A stretch of 64,000 bases of DNA. Origin: an uncultured candidate division WPS-2 bacterium (GTDB taxonomy: Bacteria; Vulcanimicrobiota; Vulcanimicrobiia; Vulcanimicrobiales; Vulcanimicrobiaceae). Both the position numbers and the translations under genes were made by a program. Below are positions 1 to 9,430 of the stretch, in pieces; the stretch's first letter is position 1; each line of letters opens with the position of its first letter. The DNA lies in contig CALEYW010000089.1 of assembly GCA_937927945.1 (NCBI GenBank), positions 17,623 through 81,622 of the forward strand. Reading direction: 5' to 3'. The notes under the pieces are model-generated. The model ran no database searches. It was not told the origin of the DNA and worked only from the letters and a program-made list of their open reading frames with translations.

Positions 1-1
1 C

Positions 2-1024
2 GACGCGATCTTCCGCGGCGCTTCGGTCACCAAACCCCTCACCGTCGCTGCGGCGCTGGCGCTCGTCGACGACGGGCTGCTGCAGATGGCAGCACCGGTC
101 TCGCGCTATCTTCCGGCCCTGGCGAACCTGCAGGTCGGCGTTGAGGTCCACGGCCTGAACGGCGAGCGCTCGCTGATGCTGGAACCGGCGGCGCGCGAGA
201 TCACCGTCCAGGATTTGATGCGGCACACTGCCGGCTTCACGTATGGCGCGTTCGGCGATTCATTGGTGCAGCGCGCGTACCGCGCCGCGGACGTGACGAA
301 CATGCGGCAGACCAACGCCGAGATGGTGGCGAAACTGGCGACAGTTCCGCTCGCATATCAGCCGGGATCGACGTTCGAGTACGGGATGTCGATCGACGTG
401 CTGGGCGCGGTGATCGAGATCGTGGCCGGCATGCCGCTCGACCGCGTGCTCGCCGAGCGCATCACCGGGCCGCTCGGGATGCCCGACACCGGCTTCCGGC
501 TGCCCGACGAAGCGCGTCTCGCGTTACCGCAGGTCGATCCGGCGACGGGCGTCCGTCCCGACCTGACGTTTCTCTACGATCCCGCCGCGCCGCCGGCGTG
601 GTTCTCGGGCGGCGGCGGCATTCTGACCACGGCGACCGACTACGGCCGGTTCGCGCAGATGCTGCTCAACGGCGGCGTGCTCGACGGCGTGCGGATTCTC
701 GGGCGCAAGACGGTCGCGCTGATGGCCAGCGATCACCTTCCGCCGGGTGTGCGCTTCGGTCCGTTCACGACCGAACTCGGCGTCACCGCGCCGTTCCCGT
801 GGTTCGGCCAAGGATTCGGTTTGGGCGTCTCCGTGCGGATCGACGCGGGGCGAGCGCCGCACCCGGGATCGGTCGGCGATTTCTCGTGGTCCGGTGTCTC
901 GGGAACCTACTTCTGGGTCGATCCGGCGGAACGGCTCCTCGCGGTGCTCATGCTCCAATCGCCGGCGAACCGCGTCTACTACCGCTCGATGCTGCGGCAA
1001 CTGGTGTATCAGGCGCTGACGTAG
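2..1024 (+). CDS. Serine hydrolase of the beta-lactamase class C / DD-peptidase fold, 5' end outside window
   Basis: The reading frame is open from the first bases of the window, so the N-terminus lies upstream. The first visible residues include an SVTK tetrad (SxxK, the nucleophile serine and general-base lysine of class C beta-lactamases and esterases of this fold). A later FEYGMS stretch takes the place of the YxN motif. The C-terminal segment FSWSGVSGTYFWVDP is typical of the esterase-like members of this family that hydrolyse esters or D-amino-acid peptides rather than resist antibiotics. About 340 residues are visible, close to the usual catalytic domain. The family is secure from the motifs; the substrate cannot be told. 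The next gene starts 12 bases after the stop, so co-transcription is likely. Confidence 0.85.
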   Translation, partial: DAIFRGASVTKPLTVAAALALVDDGLLQMAAPVSRYLPALANLQVGVEVHGLNGERSLMLEPAAREITVQDLMRHTAGFTYGAFGDSLVQRAYRAADVTNMRQTNAEMVAKLATVPLAYQPGSTFEYGMSIDVLGAVIEIVAGMPLDRVLAERITGPLGMPDTGFRLPDEARLALPQVDPATGVRPDLTFLYDPAAPPAWFSGGGGILTTATDYGRFAQMLLNGGVLDGVRILGRKTVALMASDHLPPGVRFGPFTTELGVTAPFPWFGQGFGLGVSVRIDAGRAPHPGSVGDFSWSGVSGTYFWVDPAERLLAVLMLQSPANRVYYRSMLRQLVYQALT

Positions 1025-1036
1025 AAGCCGAACCTG

Positions 1037-1477
1037 ATGTCCGCACCGATCGTCCCGGTTCTTAGCTCGTCCGTCATGGGGCCGCTCGGCATCATGCACT
1101 TGCCGCGGTTGTGGCTGAAGATCTTGCTGCACGCCTGTGGGCGGCTGCCCCAGGGGTATCGCCACGGCGTCGGCGGGTTCGACGAGTTCGTGACCACGAC
1201 GCTCGGGGTCGAACGCGACGCGTTCATCGCGTACATCGAGACGGCGAAGCCCGCCTACCTCACGCTCGAGTCGTGGATCCGCGCGAACGCCGCGACGCTG
1301 ACGCCCGAAGCGATCGCGACGATCAACGCGCGCATCGGTGCCGCGAACCTTCCCGAGCCGATGTTGGCGGAGCGCACCGCGCGCTTCGCGCTCGGCGACC
1401 CGTCGTACACGCGCGCCGTCGCGCTGAACGATCTCGACGACTGGGCGGCGATGCACGAGGCGCTCACCAGCGCGTGA
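1037..1477 (+). CDS. DUF5069-like protein
   Basis: A 146-residue soluble protein with no signal peptide. The opening (VMGPLGIMHLPRLWLKILLH) and the later LNDLDDW motif match my memory of DUF5069 proteins, a small family of unknown function. It starts 12 bases after the serine hydrolase stop, and a transglutaminase-like gene follows 58 bases downstream on the same strand, so the genes may be read together. No catalytic motif is recognisable. Confidence 0.6.
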   Translation: MSAPIVPVLSSSVMGPLGIMHLPRLWLKILLHACGRLPQGYRHGVGGFDEFVTTTLGVERDAFIAYIETAKPAYLTLESWIRANAATLTPEAIATINARIGAANLPEPMLAERTARFALGDPSYTRAVALNDLDDWAAMHEALTSA

Positions 1478-1535
1478 GCGGCGGGCCATTTGGCGAAATG
1501 GGCGCGCGCCGCAACCGGGAACGAGCGCAGCGCGC

Positions 1536-2339
1536 ATGAAGGTCGACGTCGGCTGTGAGTTCGACTACGGGACGGAGGCTATCACCCCCGCCATCGTGCT
1601 CGTGCGTCCGTTTTCGACCGACGTGCAGCGCGTGCTCGCCGAACGCTGGACGTCGGAACCGGCCGTGCCCTTTCACGACTACGTCGACGGCTACGGGAAC
1701 CTCTGCCGGCGGCTGAACCTGCCGCCGGGACGATTGCGGTTCCAGTACGCCGCGACGGTCGAGGTGTCGGGCGAACTCGATGCCTTCGAGCCGAATGCGC
1801 GCCAGATGCCGGTCGACGCGCTGCCGGACGACGCGCTGCTCTACACCATGCCCAGCCGCTACTGCCTCTCCGATCTGTTGGCCGATCGCGCCTGGGAACT
1901 GTTCGGCGCCACCGAGCCGGGCTGGGGACGCGTGCAGGCGATCTGCGATTTCGTCCACGGCCACGTCCGGTTCGGCTACGGGTCGAGCACGCCGACGACG
2001 ACCGCGGTCGACGTCTTCGAGAACGCGGCCGGCGTCTGCCGCGACTTCGCGCACCTTGCGGCCGCCTTCTGCCGCGCGATGAACGTCCCGGCCCGCTACG
2101 TGTTCGGCTACATCCCGGACATCGACGTCCCGGTCGTCTCCCCGATGGACTTCTGTGCCTGGTTCGAGGCGTATCTGGGCGGCGAATGGTGGGCTTTCGA
2201 CGCGCGGAACAATCAGCGCCGGCGCGGCCGGGTGGTGATCGGCCGCGGTCGCGACGCGCTGGACGTCGCGATGGTGACGACGTACGGTGCGGTGACGCTG
2301 CATGAGATGATCGTGCGCGCCGATAGGGTTGAATCATGA
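1536..2339 (+). CDS. Transglutaminase-like protein with cysteine at the usual histidine site
   Basis: A 267-residue protein with the transglutaminase-like (cysteine protease fold) core in its second half. The nucleophile is in GVCRDFAH (Cys168) and the conserved aspartate in WWAFDARNN (Asp222). Where the catalytic histidine would normally lie, the sequence reads MDFCAWFEAY, with Cys207 before Ala-Trp. Related proteins I recall often carry Ser here, so this may be a subgroup feature rather than a lesion. The first part is beta-rich and precedes the core, as in bacterial two-domain members. The ATG of the next gene overlaps this stop (ATGA), so the two homologous proteins are translationally coupled and may act together. 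Confidence 0.85.
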   Translation: MKVDVGCEFDYGTEAITPAIVLVRPFSTDVQRVLAERWTSEPAVPFHDYVDGYGNLCRRLNLPPGRLRFQYAATVEVSGELDAFEPNARQMPVDALPDDALLYTMPSRYCLSDLLADRAWELFGATEPGWGRVQAICDFVHGHVRFGYGSSTPTTTAVDVFENAAGVCRDFAHLAAAFCRAMNVPARYVFGYIPDIDVPVVSPMDFCAWFEAYLGGEWWAFDARNNQRRRGRVVIGRGRDALDVAMVTTYGAVTLHEMIVRADRVES

Positions 2340-3214
2340 GCGAAGAGCGGTTCATCGACCACGAGGCCGTCGATTGGTCGACGGTCGTCGCGGCCGAGTA
2401 CCGGATCGACCAGACGATTCGCTACGACTACCCGGCGCCGATTCGCGATTTGCGGCACCGCCTGGTGATCTCGCCGCGCGTCACCCACGGCGATCAGCGC
2501 CGCGTCTGGCACGAGCTGCTCGTGACACCGTGCGTCCCGGCGCGACTCGGCCCCGATCCGTTCGGCAACGAGATCCTCGCGTTGGACGTGCCGTACGTCG
2601 AAGAGAGCATCGCCTTCGTCCTGCGTTCGACCGTCGTGCGCGATGCGCGTTTGGGGCCGCACGTGCTGGCGGCGCACGCACTCGGAGACCGCGCGCTGCA
2701 CGGACGCCGCCGGCTGATCCGGGTCGACGATGCGCTCGCCGACGCAGCCGCCGGCCTCCGCGCGCAGCATCGCGATCCAGCCGAGCTGGCCGAGGCGATC
2801 GTGCGCTTCGTGCACGCCGAGATGATCTACACGAAGGCCGTGACCGACATCTTCACGACGGCGTCGGTCGCGTTTCGCATGCGGCGCGGCGTCTGCCAGG
2901 ACTACGCGCACGTGGTCATCGCGCTTGCCCGCGCCTGCGGCCTGACCGCCCGCTACGTCTCGGGCCACCTGCTCGGCGAAGGCGCGACCCACGCCTGGGT
3001 GGAGTTCCTGATTCCGAACGGCCGCGATAGCGCGCACGTCCACTCCTTCGACCCGACGACCGGAGCGCGCACCGGCTGGCGCTACTTGGTGGTCGCGGTC
3101 GGCCGCGACTACGAAGACGTGGCGCCGACCTCCGGCGTCTTTGTCGGCCAGCCGGGCGGCCGCATCGGCGCACGCCAGACGGTCCGCGTCACCAGCATTA
3201 CCCGGGCCGCCTAG
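2336..3214 (+). CDS. Transglutaminase-like cysteine peptidase with intact triad
   Basis: A 292-residue protein. Residues about 22-110 match the bacterial transglutaminase-like N-terminal domain (YRIDQTIRYDYPAPI, then DPFGNEI). The core follows with Cys187 (GVCQDYAH), His219 (THAWVEF) and Asp239 (SFDPT), so the full Cys-His-Asp triad is present. Members are thought to be peptidases or amidases; in some bacteria they sit with alpha-E/circularly permuted ATP-grasp genes, which are absent here. It is a partner and probable paralogue of the preceding gene, which it overlaps by four bases, but the other copy has lost the histidine. An active/inactive pair is possible. Confidence 0.9.
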   Translation: MSEERFIDHEAVDWSTVVAAEYRIDQTIRYDYPAPIRDLRHRLVISPRVTHGDQRRVWHELLVTPCVPARLGPDPFGNEILALDVPYVEESIAFVLRSTVVRDARLGPHVLAAHALGDRALHGRRRLIRVDDALADAAAGLRAQHRDPAELAEAIVRFVHAEMIYTKAVTDIFTTASVAFRMRRGVCQDYAHVVIALARACGLTARYVSGHLLGEGATHAWVEFLIPNGRDSAHVHSFDPTTGARTGWRYLVVAVGRDYEDVAPTSGVFVGQPGGRIGARQTVRVTSITRAA

Positions 3215-3218
3215 CGAA

Positions 3219-3231
3219 GGGGGCTTCCCCC
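3219..3231. terminator. Short GC hairpin after the transglutaminase pair
   Basis: GGGGG-CTT-CCCCC five bases after the stop codon. The stem is perfect but the loop is small and no T-run follows, so at best it is a weak or Rho-assisted terminator. Confidence 0.25.
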
Positions 3232-3253
3232 GAGTTTCGGCGGATCACCCCTT

Positions 3254-3529
3254 ATGAGAATGCGCGACGTCTACGCCAGCCTGCGGGAACTCGTTCCGAC
3301 GCATCTCGCGCAGCGCGACGGTCTGCGCCAGGAATGGACCGATCGCTCCGACCCGATCTGGCGGCGCGGCGACCGCTGGGTCCGGGTCGAGGCGATCACC
3401 GGGACGGAAGTGATGCTCACCGCCGGACACGGCGACGTGACCGAAGCGCAGACCCACCACCGGCTGCCGACCGGGCTCGACGCGATTGCGCTCGAAGTCG
3501 CGCAGCTGCTGGACGGGGCGCCGGCCTGA
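3254..3529 (+). CDS. Small protein of unknown function (91 aa)
   Basis: A 91-residue soluble protein, not recognised. It is rich in charged residues in the first half (ELVPTHLAQRDGLRQEW) and has a central WVRVEAITGTEVMLTAG strand-rich stretch, suggesting a small alpha/beta domain. Two in-frame ATGs lie six bases apart (3254 and 3260); either could be the start. It lies 39 bases after the transglutaminase pair on the same strand and runs convergently into the next small gene. Confidence 0.5.
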   Translation: MRMRDVYASLRELVPTHLAQRDGLRQEWTDRSDPIWRRGDRWVRVEAITGTEVMLTAGHGDVTEAQTHHRLPTGLDAIALEVAQLLDGAPA

Positions 3530-3569
3530 TCGACGGGCGTCGGCCAGAGCTCCTGCATCCGTCGCGGAC

Positions 3570-3824
3570 CTACTCTTCGCCCGCGATATAGTACCCGGCG
3601 GCGTGGATTGCCCGCGAAATGGCGCTCTCGATATCCGATCGCCGCTCGATTTCAGGGCGAACGTGCACCAGTCGGTACTGGACGTGACCCGTGTGCGGCG
3701 ACGACGACTCGAACACCGTGAAGGCAGCGATCACGGCATCGATATCTTCGCCGCTTAGGGCATCCAATTTCTCGAGTTCCGATCGAAGACGTTGGGCGAT
3801 GCGTTCGGTGATTTCGTTCGGCAT
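3570..3824 (-). CDS. Small protein of unknown function (84 aa)
   Basis: The ATG at 3824 is chosen because a GGAGAG ribosome-binding site lies six bases before it. The 84-residue product has an N-terminal amphipathic helix (NEITERIAQRLRSELEKLD) and ends AAGYYIAGEE. No known family is recognised. The same frame stays open upstream to 4160, giving up to 196 residues, but that extension has no ribosome-binding site and unlike composition; I treat it as non-coding or a separate remnant. Confidence 0.5.
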   Translation of the reverse strand: MPNEITERIAQRLRSELEKLDALSGEDIDAVIAAFTVFESSSPHTGHVQYRLVHVRPEIERRSDIESAISRAIHAAGYYIAGEE

Positions 3825-4201
3825 GGCATACTCTCCAGTTACGGGGCGACAAACCGTCGTCTTCGTCGCAGCGCGTCGAACGTATCGTACCGCGATGACC
3901 GGTGAGCCGTCTGTAGCGTTCGGCGCATCAAGGACGATGTCGCGCAGCAAGGCGCCTTCGTCAGTATAGACGCTCGCCGGCGTCGCCGAGGTCGCGACGT
4001 AGACGTTTGTCGTGCTGATCGCGTATGCGTAGTTCTCCGCCGTGCCGGCGGAGCGGCTCATTCCGTACGAGGCGCTGTTTCCGGGGGGCGGGCCGTGCCG
4101 GAAGCGAACAAAGATGGTGCGCGAACCAGCGTCCGTCCCGCCTGCTCGTTCCTCAAACAATCGGTCGGCTCGCTCGCACGCTCTGACGAGAAGAGTGCAC
4201 T
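3825..4201. other. Intergenic stretch with an open frame of doubtful status
   Basis: About 380 bases between divergent genes. On the minus strand an open frame (4160 down to 3825) reads directly into the 84-residue gene and contains a plausible strand-rich segment (NYAYAISTTNVYVATS), so a truncated or fused upstream coding region is possible. Otherwise it should hold the promoters of both flanking genes; no clear -35/-10 pair is visible. Confidence 0.3.
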
Positions 4202-4273
4202 CTGAGCAGCAAACGCGGCTCGATCAACACTCCGCCCTCGCGGTCGTCCGCGCAGGCGACGATCCGGCTCGCG

Positions 4274-5929
4274 TTGCTCGCGCTGATCGTGCTGACGTTG
4301 ACGGGTGTCGCGCTCCGCGTCTGCCACCTCGACCGCCAAGTGGTGTTCGATGACGAGGTCTGGACGGCGTTGCGCGTCGCGGGTATCTCCGACCGCGAAC
4401 TGACGTCGTCGTTCGACGATCGCGAGCACGCCGTCGCGTCATGGCGCGCGCACTTCCTCACGCCTTCCGCTCGCGGCGTTCCCGCGATCGTTCAGACGCT
4501 TGCGCGCGAGGAGCCGCAATGGCCGCCGCTCGACTTCGTGCTGACGTGGTGGTGGGAGCGGCTCGTGGGGAGCTCGCCGCTCGCCGTGCGGATGCTCGCG
4601 GCCGTCATTGGGATCCTCGCGATTCCCGCCGTCGCGTGGCTCGCCTGCGAGCTGTTCCGCTCGTATATCGCAGCGGCGACCGCCGCGGCCCTGTTCGCGG
4701 TCTCGCCGTTCGCCGTCGCATACGCCCGTGAAGCGCGCGGCTACAGCCTGCTGATGCTCGCGATTGCGGCGTCGTCGGCAGCGCTGCTGCGTGCGTCGCG
4801 ATCCCGCGCGCCACCGGACTGGGCGGTCTATGCCGTCGCGCTCTTGATCGGACTCTACGACTACACGCTCTTCGCCGCCGTCGCGGCCGGTCACGCGGTC
4901 TGGGTCATCCTGGATCGCCGCAACGCTCTGCCGGCCGTGCGATCGTATCTCCTTGCGGCGCTTCCCGTCCTGGCACTGTGGTTTCCGTGGCTGCTCGTCG
5001 CGCTCTCCCACCGCGGCGAGATCGCCGGACGCCTACCGACGAACGCCGGCTACGATTTCGCGACGTTCGTGCTGCCGAAGTGGGCATTCAACCTCTGCTT
5101 GCCGTTCTTCGCTCTCGACTTCTGGACGGTCGCGCTCGGGTGGTTCACGGTTCCGATCTTGGCAATCGTCGCATGCGCGATCGCCGTCCTCTTGCGCACC
5201 GCGAATGGCCGCCGGGCGCTCCTCTTTCTCGCGACGCTCTCGCTCCCGACGGTCGGCGTCCTCATGCTGGTCGATCTTCGTTGGCACCTGGCGCTGGTGC
5301 TCCTCGCACGCTACGAGACGGCGCTGTTGATCGCGCTCGAGCTCGTCGTCGCCGGTGCGCTCGCGTATGCGGTGGCGGGGATCCGGAGAAGCCGGGTTCA
5401 CCGATTGGCAGCATTGGCTGCCGGCGGCCTGCTCCTGGGTACCTCGGCGGCGTCGTCGGCGCGGGTCGCAGGTGCGCCGTACTGGTGGGATACCTGGTAC
5501 GATGCGGGCGTCTTTCCGATCGTCGATACGATCAACGCGCGTGCGCGCCCGCTCCTCGTCGCGGAGGAGCAGACGTTTCCCGAAGTGGTTTTGGCGAACG
5601 GGCTCCGCGGCGACGCACGGTTGCTCCTGCTGCGATCCGATCGGAACCGGCGCTGCCGCGGCACCGTCATCGACGTCGCCGGCTCGAGCGCGTTTCTCTT
5701 GACGCGCCCGGCGTCGCTCGTCGACCAGCCGCGAATGCAGAAGGACGTCCAGCTGAGACCGGTAGTCGTCAGCGACGGGCGCGCGGGGCTCGCATGGCGA
5801 TACGAGGAGATGCTGCGCGGGCACGCGCCGCACGGAGTGACGTCACGCTGGGCAGCGTTCGAGCTCTTCCGGATCGAACGGCGTGCGATGACGACGAGGC
5901 TTCTCGAGCGGCTCGTCGTCTGTCGCTGA
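4274..5929 (+). CDS. GT39/PMT-type polytopic membrane glycosyltransferase
   Basis: A 551-residue integral membrane protein with about 11-12 hydrophobic segments. An acidic motif follows the first segment (VVFDDEVWTALR), as in GT-C enzymes of the ArnT/PMT (GT39) type, where the aspartate/glutamate pair in the first external loop binds the metal or polyprenyl-phosphate donor. Such enzymes move a sugar from an undecaprenyl- or dolichyl-like phosphate carrier to protein or lipid on the periplasmic side. The C-terminal about 150 residues are soluble. Start is uncertain: TTG at 4274 is the first usual start in frame, but the frame is open back to a stop at 4184 and a short leader may be missing. 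It is convergent with the quinoprotein relic. Confidence 0.8.
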   Translation: MLALIVLTLTGVALRVCHLDRQVVFDDEVWTALRVAGISDRELTSSFDDREHAVASWRAHFLTPSARGVPAIVQTLAREEPQWPPLDFVLTWWWERLVGSSPLAVRMLAAVIGILAIPAVAWLACELFRSYIAAATAAALFAVSPFAVAYAREARGYSLLMLAIAASSAALLRASRSRAPPDWAVYAVALLIGLYDYTLFAAVAAGHAVWVILDRRNALPAVRSYLLAALPVLALWFPWLLVALSHRGEIAGRLPTNAGYDFATFVLPKWAFNLCLPFFALDFWTVALGWFTVPILAIVACAIAVLLRTANGRRALLFLATLSLPTVGVLMLVDLRWHLALVLLARYETALLIALELVVAGALAYAVAGIRRSRVHRLAALAAGGLLLGTSAASSARVAGAPYWWDTWYDAGVFPIVDTINARARPLLVAEEQTFPEVVLANGLRGDARLLLLRSDRNRRCRGTVIDVAGSSAFLLTRPASLVDQPRMQKDVQLRPVVVSDGRAGLAWRYEEMLRGHAPHGVTSRWAAFELFRIERRAMTTRLLERLVVCR

Positions 5930-5943
5930 CGGGGACGACGCTC

Positions 5944-7579
5944 TCATTTGGCGCGGCCGGGCGGCAGCGCGAACGCGTAGAGCGTGTCGCCACCGTTGGG
6001 GTGGAGCGTCGAGTACGCGAGGTCGGCGCCGATGACGACGTACTCGCGGTCGCCGACGGCGTAGGCGATCGGCGGCGCGAGCGCCGGTGAGCCATGCCCG
6101 CGAAACGCGCGCCCGCAGCCAATCGTCCGCGGTCGGGGTCGTCCACGGAACCGTTTGCCAGAGCAGCTTCCCGCTGTGCGCGTCGAATGCGTCGAACGCA
6201 CCGGTCCCCTCCTCGCCGGCGAAGACGAGGTCGGCGACCGAGAGCAGATCCGTGAGACGAGCGCGTAGCCGCGACTCACCCAATTCTGGCTCCCGCTCTG
6301 CCATTCGGCGCTTCCACCGGGCCATGGCGGGACCGCATCCTCCCGCAGGAGCTCGTGTGCGACGTTCCCCGCGACGAAGACGGCGCGCAACGCCGGATCG
6401 TACGCGGCCGGGCCGATCGCGCCACCGCCCTCGCCGGGTTGCACGAGGATCCCGTGCGGCGAGGGCGCGGCGTATAGGTGCGTTTGCGGAATGAACGGCC
6501 GCGAAAGGCGGAGCAGCGCACCGTTGCGGCGATCGAGGACGTACAGCCAGCCGGTCTTCCCGGCCTCGCCGACGGCGGGAACGTGTCGCCCGTGCGCGTC
6601 GAGCGCATCGAAGAGCAGCGGCGGACTCGCCACGTCATAGTTCCAGCGGTCGTGGGTTGTCTGTTGGTAGTACCAGCGCATCCTGCCGCCGCGCGCGTCG
6701 AGCGCGACGATCGCGTCGGTGTAGAGATTGTCGCCGGGGCGCGTGTCGCCGTTGTAGTTCGGTCGACGCGCTGAGCGCTGGGGTCATCCAGATCGGCCCG
6801 CCGCCATGCTGCCACGCGTCGCGATACCGAACGGTCGCGGCGCGCTCGCGTGCGAGGTCGCGGTGCAACGAGTAGCCGTTGACGGCGCGCACGTAGCGAC
6901 CTTCCCACCCCGGCGAGACGGTCCACCAGCGCCACACCGGATGCCCGTCGGCCTGGGAGTACGCGGAGAACGAGCCGCGGATCCCGTACTCGCCGCCCGA
7001 ACTGCCGATGAAGACCATCCCGTTCCACGCCAGCGGCGCCATCGTCTCGGTCATCCCCGCGCGCGGATCGCCGATGCGCACATCCCAGAGCTGCGTGCCG
7101 CGGCGCGCGTCAAGCGCGATCAGCCGGTCGTCGAGCGTCGCGACGAAGACCCGCCCGCCGCTGACCGCGACGCCGCGGTTGACCTGCATGACGTACGGCG
7201 CGGGGCCGACCTTCGGCGCGAAACGCCAGCGGAGCACGCCGCTCGTTGCGTCGAGCGCGATGACCATGTTCGTCAGCCCGGTCGTGCAGTAGAGCGTGTC
7301 GCCGACGACGACCGGCGAGGTTTCGAACGGTCCGTAGACGCCGGCCGCGTAACTCCAGGCAAGCCGCAGCGATGCGACGTTGCGCGCGGTGACTTGCGTG
7401 AGTTCGCTGCGGCGCGTGTTCGCGTACGAGCCGCCGTAGTTTGGCCACCCGACCTCCGGCGGCTGCGCACGCAGCGTGGCCGGAGCGCTCATGAGAACCA
7501 CTGCGACGAGCGCGGCGCTCGCAGCCCTGCTCGTACGCGCCGAGCGTCCCGTCGGCCCTGGAACACGATCGCCGGTCAT
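5944..7579 (-). pseudogene. PQQ-type quinoprotein dehydrogenase broken by three frameshifts
   Basis: The product begins with a signal peptide (about residues 20-40, ending LRAQPPEVGW) and continues as a quinoprotein beta-propeller: WPNYGGSYANTRRSELTQ, VIALDATSGVLRWRF, LIALDARRGTQLWDV, then WYYQQTTHDRWNYD and FDAFDAHSGKLLWQ. The full chain is recovered only by changing frame near 6760, near 6255 and near 6100; each break is a single-base gain or loss and homology resumes at once. The end is HPNGGDTLYAF near 5965. If intact it would be a periplasmic PQQ-dependent alcohol or sugar dehydrogenase of roughly 540 residues. Either it is a young pseudogene or the assembly has three errors; the flanking genes are in frame, favouring the former only weakly. 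Confidence 0.8.
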
Positions 7580-7649
7580 CGCGCCAGCGTACGGGGAAAG
7601 CCTGTACGGGACTAGGGCTCATCGGTCCTCGTCACGGGGCGAAGGTGGG

Positions 7650-9365
7650 CTACTTGCCGCGGTCGAGCCTGACGGTCGGCTTTTTGCCGCGGATCGTGGC
7701 GCCGCGCAGGGCGGTGATGATCGCGGTCGCGCCCGCAGCCGGCACTTCGACCAGCGAGAAGCGGTCGGCGACGTCGATCGCGCCGATGTCGCGCGAGCTG
7801 ATGCGCGCTTCGTTGGCAATCGCGCCGACGAGGTCGGCGGGACGAACGCCGGCGCTGCGTCCGACCCCGATATAGATGCGCACGACGTCACCGTTCGGCG
7901 GCCGCGGCATCGCCGCGGGGGGGCGCTCGAAGCGTGCGGGGCGTGCCGGTAGCGCGCGCGGCGGCGGCGGGGCGGCGATCGCCGGAATCTCTTCCTCGTC
8001 GTCCGCGCCATCGCGCGCCGCGTCGGCGAGCTTCACGGCGGCGGCGGCAAGGTCGAGGACGTCGTGCTCTTCGGCCAGCGACTCGACGACGCGCCGAAAC
8101 GGCTCGAGGCCGCCGCTCGCCAGCGCTTCTTCCAGCGCCGCGCGGGTGAGTTCCAAGCGGCGGGCGCGCAGATCGTGCACGGTCGGTACCGATTCGATCG
8201 AGATCTTCCGCTTGGTGTGCTGTTCGATGTTGCGGAGCAGCCGGTGCTCGCGCGCTTCGGCGAACGTGATCGCGACGCCCTCGCGGCCGGCACGGCCGGT
8301 GCGTCCGATGCGATGCACGTACGCGTCGGGGGACGACGGAACGTCGAAGTTCACGACGTGCGAGACGTGTTCGATGTCGAGCCCGCGTGCCGCGACGTCG
8401 GTCGCGACCAGAATGTCGGATGCACCGTCACGGAAGCGGCGCAGGACGCGATCGCGCTGCTCCTGCGAGAGGCCGCCGTGGAGCGCTTCCGCGCCGTAGC
8501 CGCGTCCGCCCAGCGTTTCGGTAAGCTCGTCGACTTCGATACGCGTGCGGCAGAAGACGATGACCGACGTCGGCGCTTCCATGTCGAGGACGCGCGCCAG
8601 TGCGGCCGGCTTGTGGCGGCGCTGCACGACGTACGCGATCTCGCGAACCCGCGGCGCCTCGCCGGCGGCGACCTTCTCGCTCGCGATGGTGACGCGGACC
8701 GCGTCGCGCAGATGGCGTTTCGCGATCTCGAGGATGCGGCGCGGCATCGTCGCCGAGAACAGCGCGGTCTGCCGTTCGTCCGGCAGCGCGGCGAGGATCG
8801 CCTCGAGCTCTTCCGCGAAGCCCATGTCCAGCATCTCGTCGGCTTCGTCGAGCACGACCGCGGCGACGGAGCCCAAGTTGAGCGTTCCGCGGCCGAGGTG
8901 ATCGAGCGCGCGGCCCGGGGTCGCGACCACCACGTCGACGCCGCGCTGGAGCGCACGGAGCTGCTGCTGCAGCGACTGACCGCCGTAGATCGGCAGCACC
9001 CGCACGTCCAGCGCCCGGCCGTAGCGGTGCACGGCCTCCGCGACCTGCATCGCCAGCTCGCGGGTGGGGACCAGGATCAGCGCGCGGATCGCGCGCGGCT
9101 CGGCCGGGGCTCTGCCGATTCGATGGAGCAGGGGGAGGGCGAACGCCGCGGTCTTTCCCGTGCCGGTCGCCGCCTGGCCCAGCACGTCGCGGCCCGCCAG
9201 CAGGGGCGGGATCGCCTCGCGCTGGATCGCCGTCGGCTCCTCGTAGCCCAGCGACGTGAGCGCGCCCACCAGGGCCGGGTCGAGCCCGAGCGAGGAAAAG
9301 CCATCGGCGGTGGGCGGTGCGTCTTGGTCCATCCCGTCCCGGTTCTCCGGCGAGACGTCGCTCAA
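7650..9365 (-). CDS. deaD: DEAD-box ATP-dependent RNA helicase with DbpA-type RNA-binding tail
   Basis: 571 residues with every core motif: Q motif YEEPTAIQ, Walker A ATGTGKT (66-72), PTRELA, TPGR, DEAD (173-176), SAT (204-206), FCRTR, ATDVAARGLD (321-330) and HRIGRTGR (351-358). After a helical linker the last 70 residues (from VVRIYIGVGRSAGVRP) form a DbpA/CsdA-type RNA-binding domain. Proteins of this layout remodel RNA during ribosome assembly and cold adaptation. A second in-frame ATG 11 codons in is a possible start. Divergent from the PAS-GGDEF gene, with only 65 bases between the starts. Confidence 0.95.
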   Translation of the reverse strand: MSDVSPENRDGMDQDAPPTADGFSSLGLDPALVGALTSLGYEEPTAIQREAIPPLLAGRDVLGQAATGTGKTAAFALPLLHRIGRAPAEPRAIRALILVPTRELAMQVAEAVHRYGRALDVRVLPIYGGQSLQQQLRALQRGVDVVVATPGRALDHLGRGTLNLGSVAAVVLDEADEMLDMGFAEELEAILAALPDERQTALFSATMPRRILEIAKRHLRDAVRVTIASEKVAAGEAPRVREIAYVVQRRHKPAALARVLDMEAPTSVIVFCRTRIEVDELTETLGGRGYGAEALHGGLSQEQRDRVLRRFRDGASDILVATDVAARGLDIEHVSHVVNFDVPSSPDAYVHRIGRTGRAGREGVAITFAEAREHRLLRNIEQHTKRKISIESVPTVHDLRARRLELTRAALEEALASGGLEPFRRVVESLAEEHDVLDLAAAAVKLADAARDGADDEEEIPAIAAPPPPRALPARPARFERPPAAMPRPPNGDVVRIYIGVGRSAGVRPADLVGAIANEARISSRDIGAIDVADRFSLVEVPAAGATAIITALRGATIRGKKPTVRLDRGK

Positions 9366-9430
9366 CTGTGTGTCAAGATTGGGGAAAGTTCCCCACCTCG
9401 GCCGGTCGGCGAACGATACTTTGAAGACAA

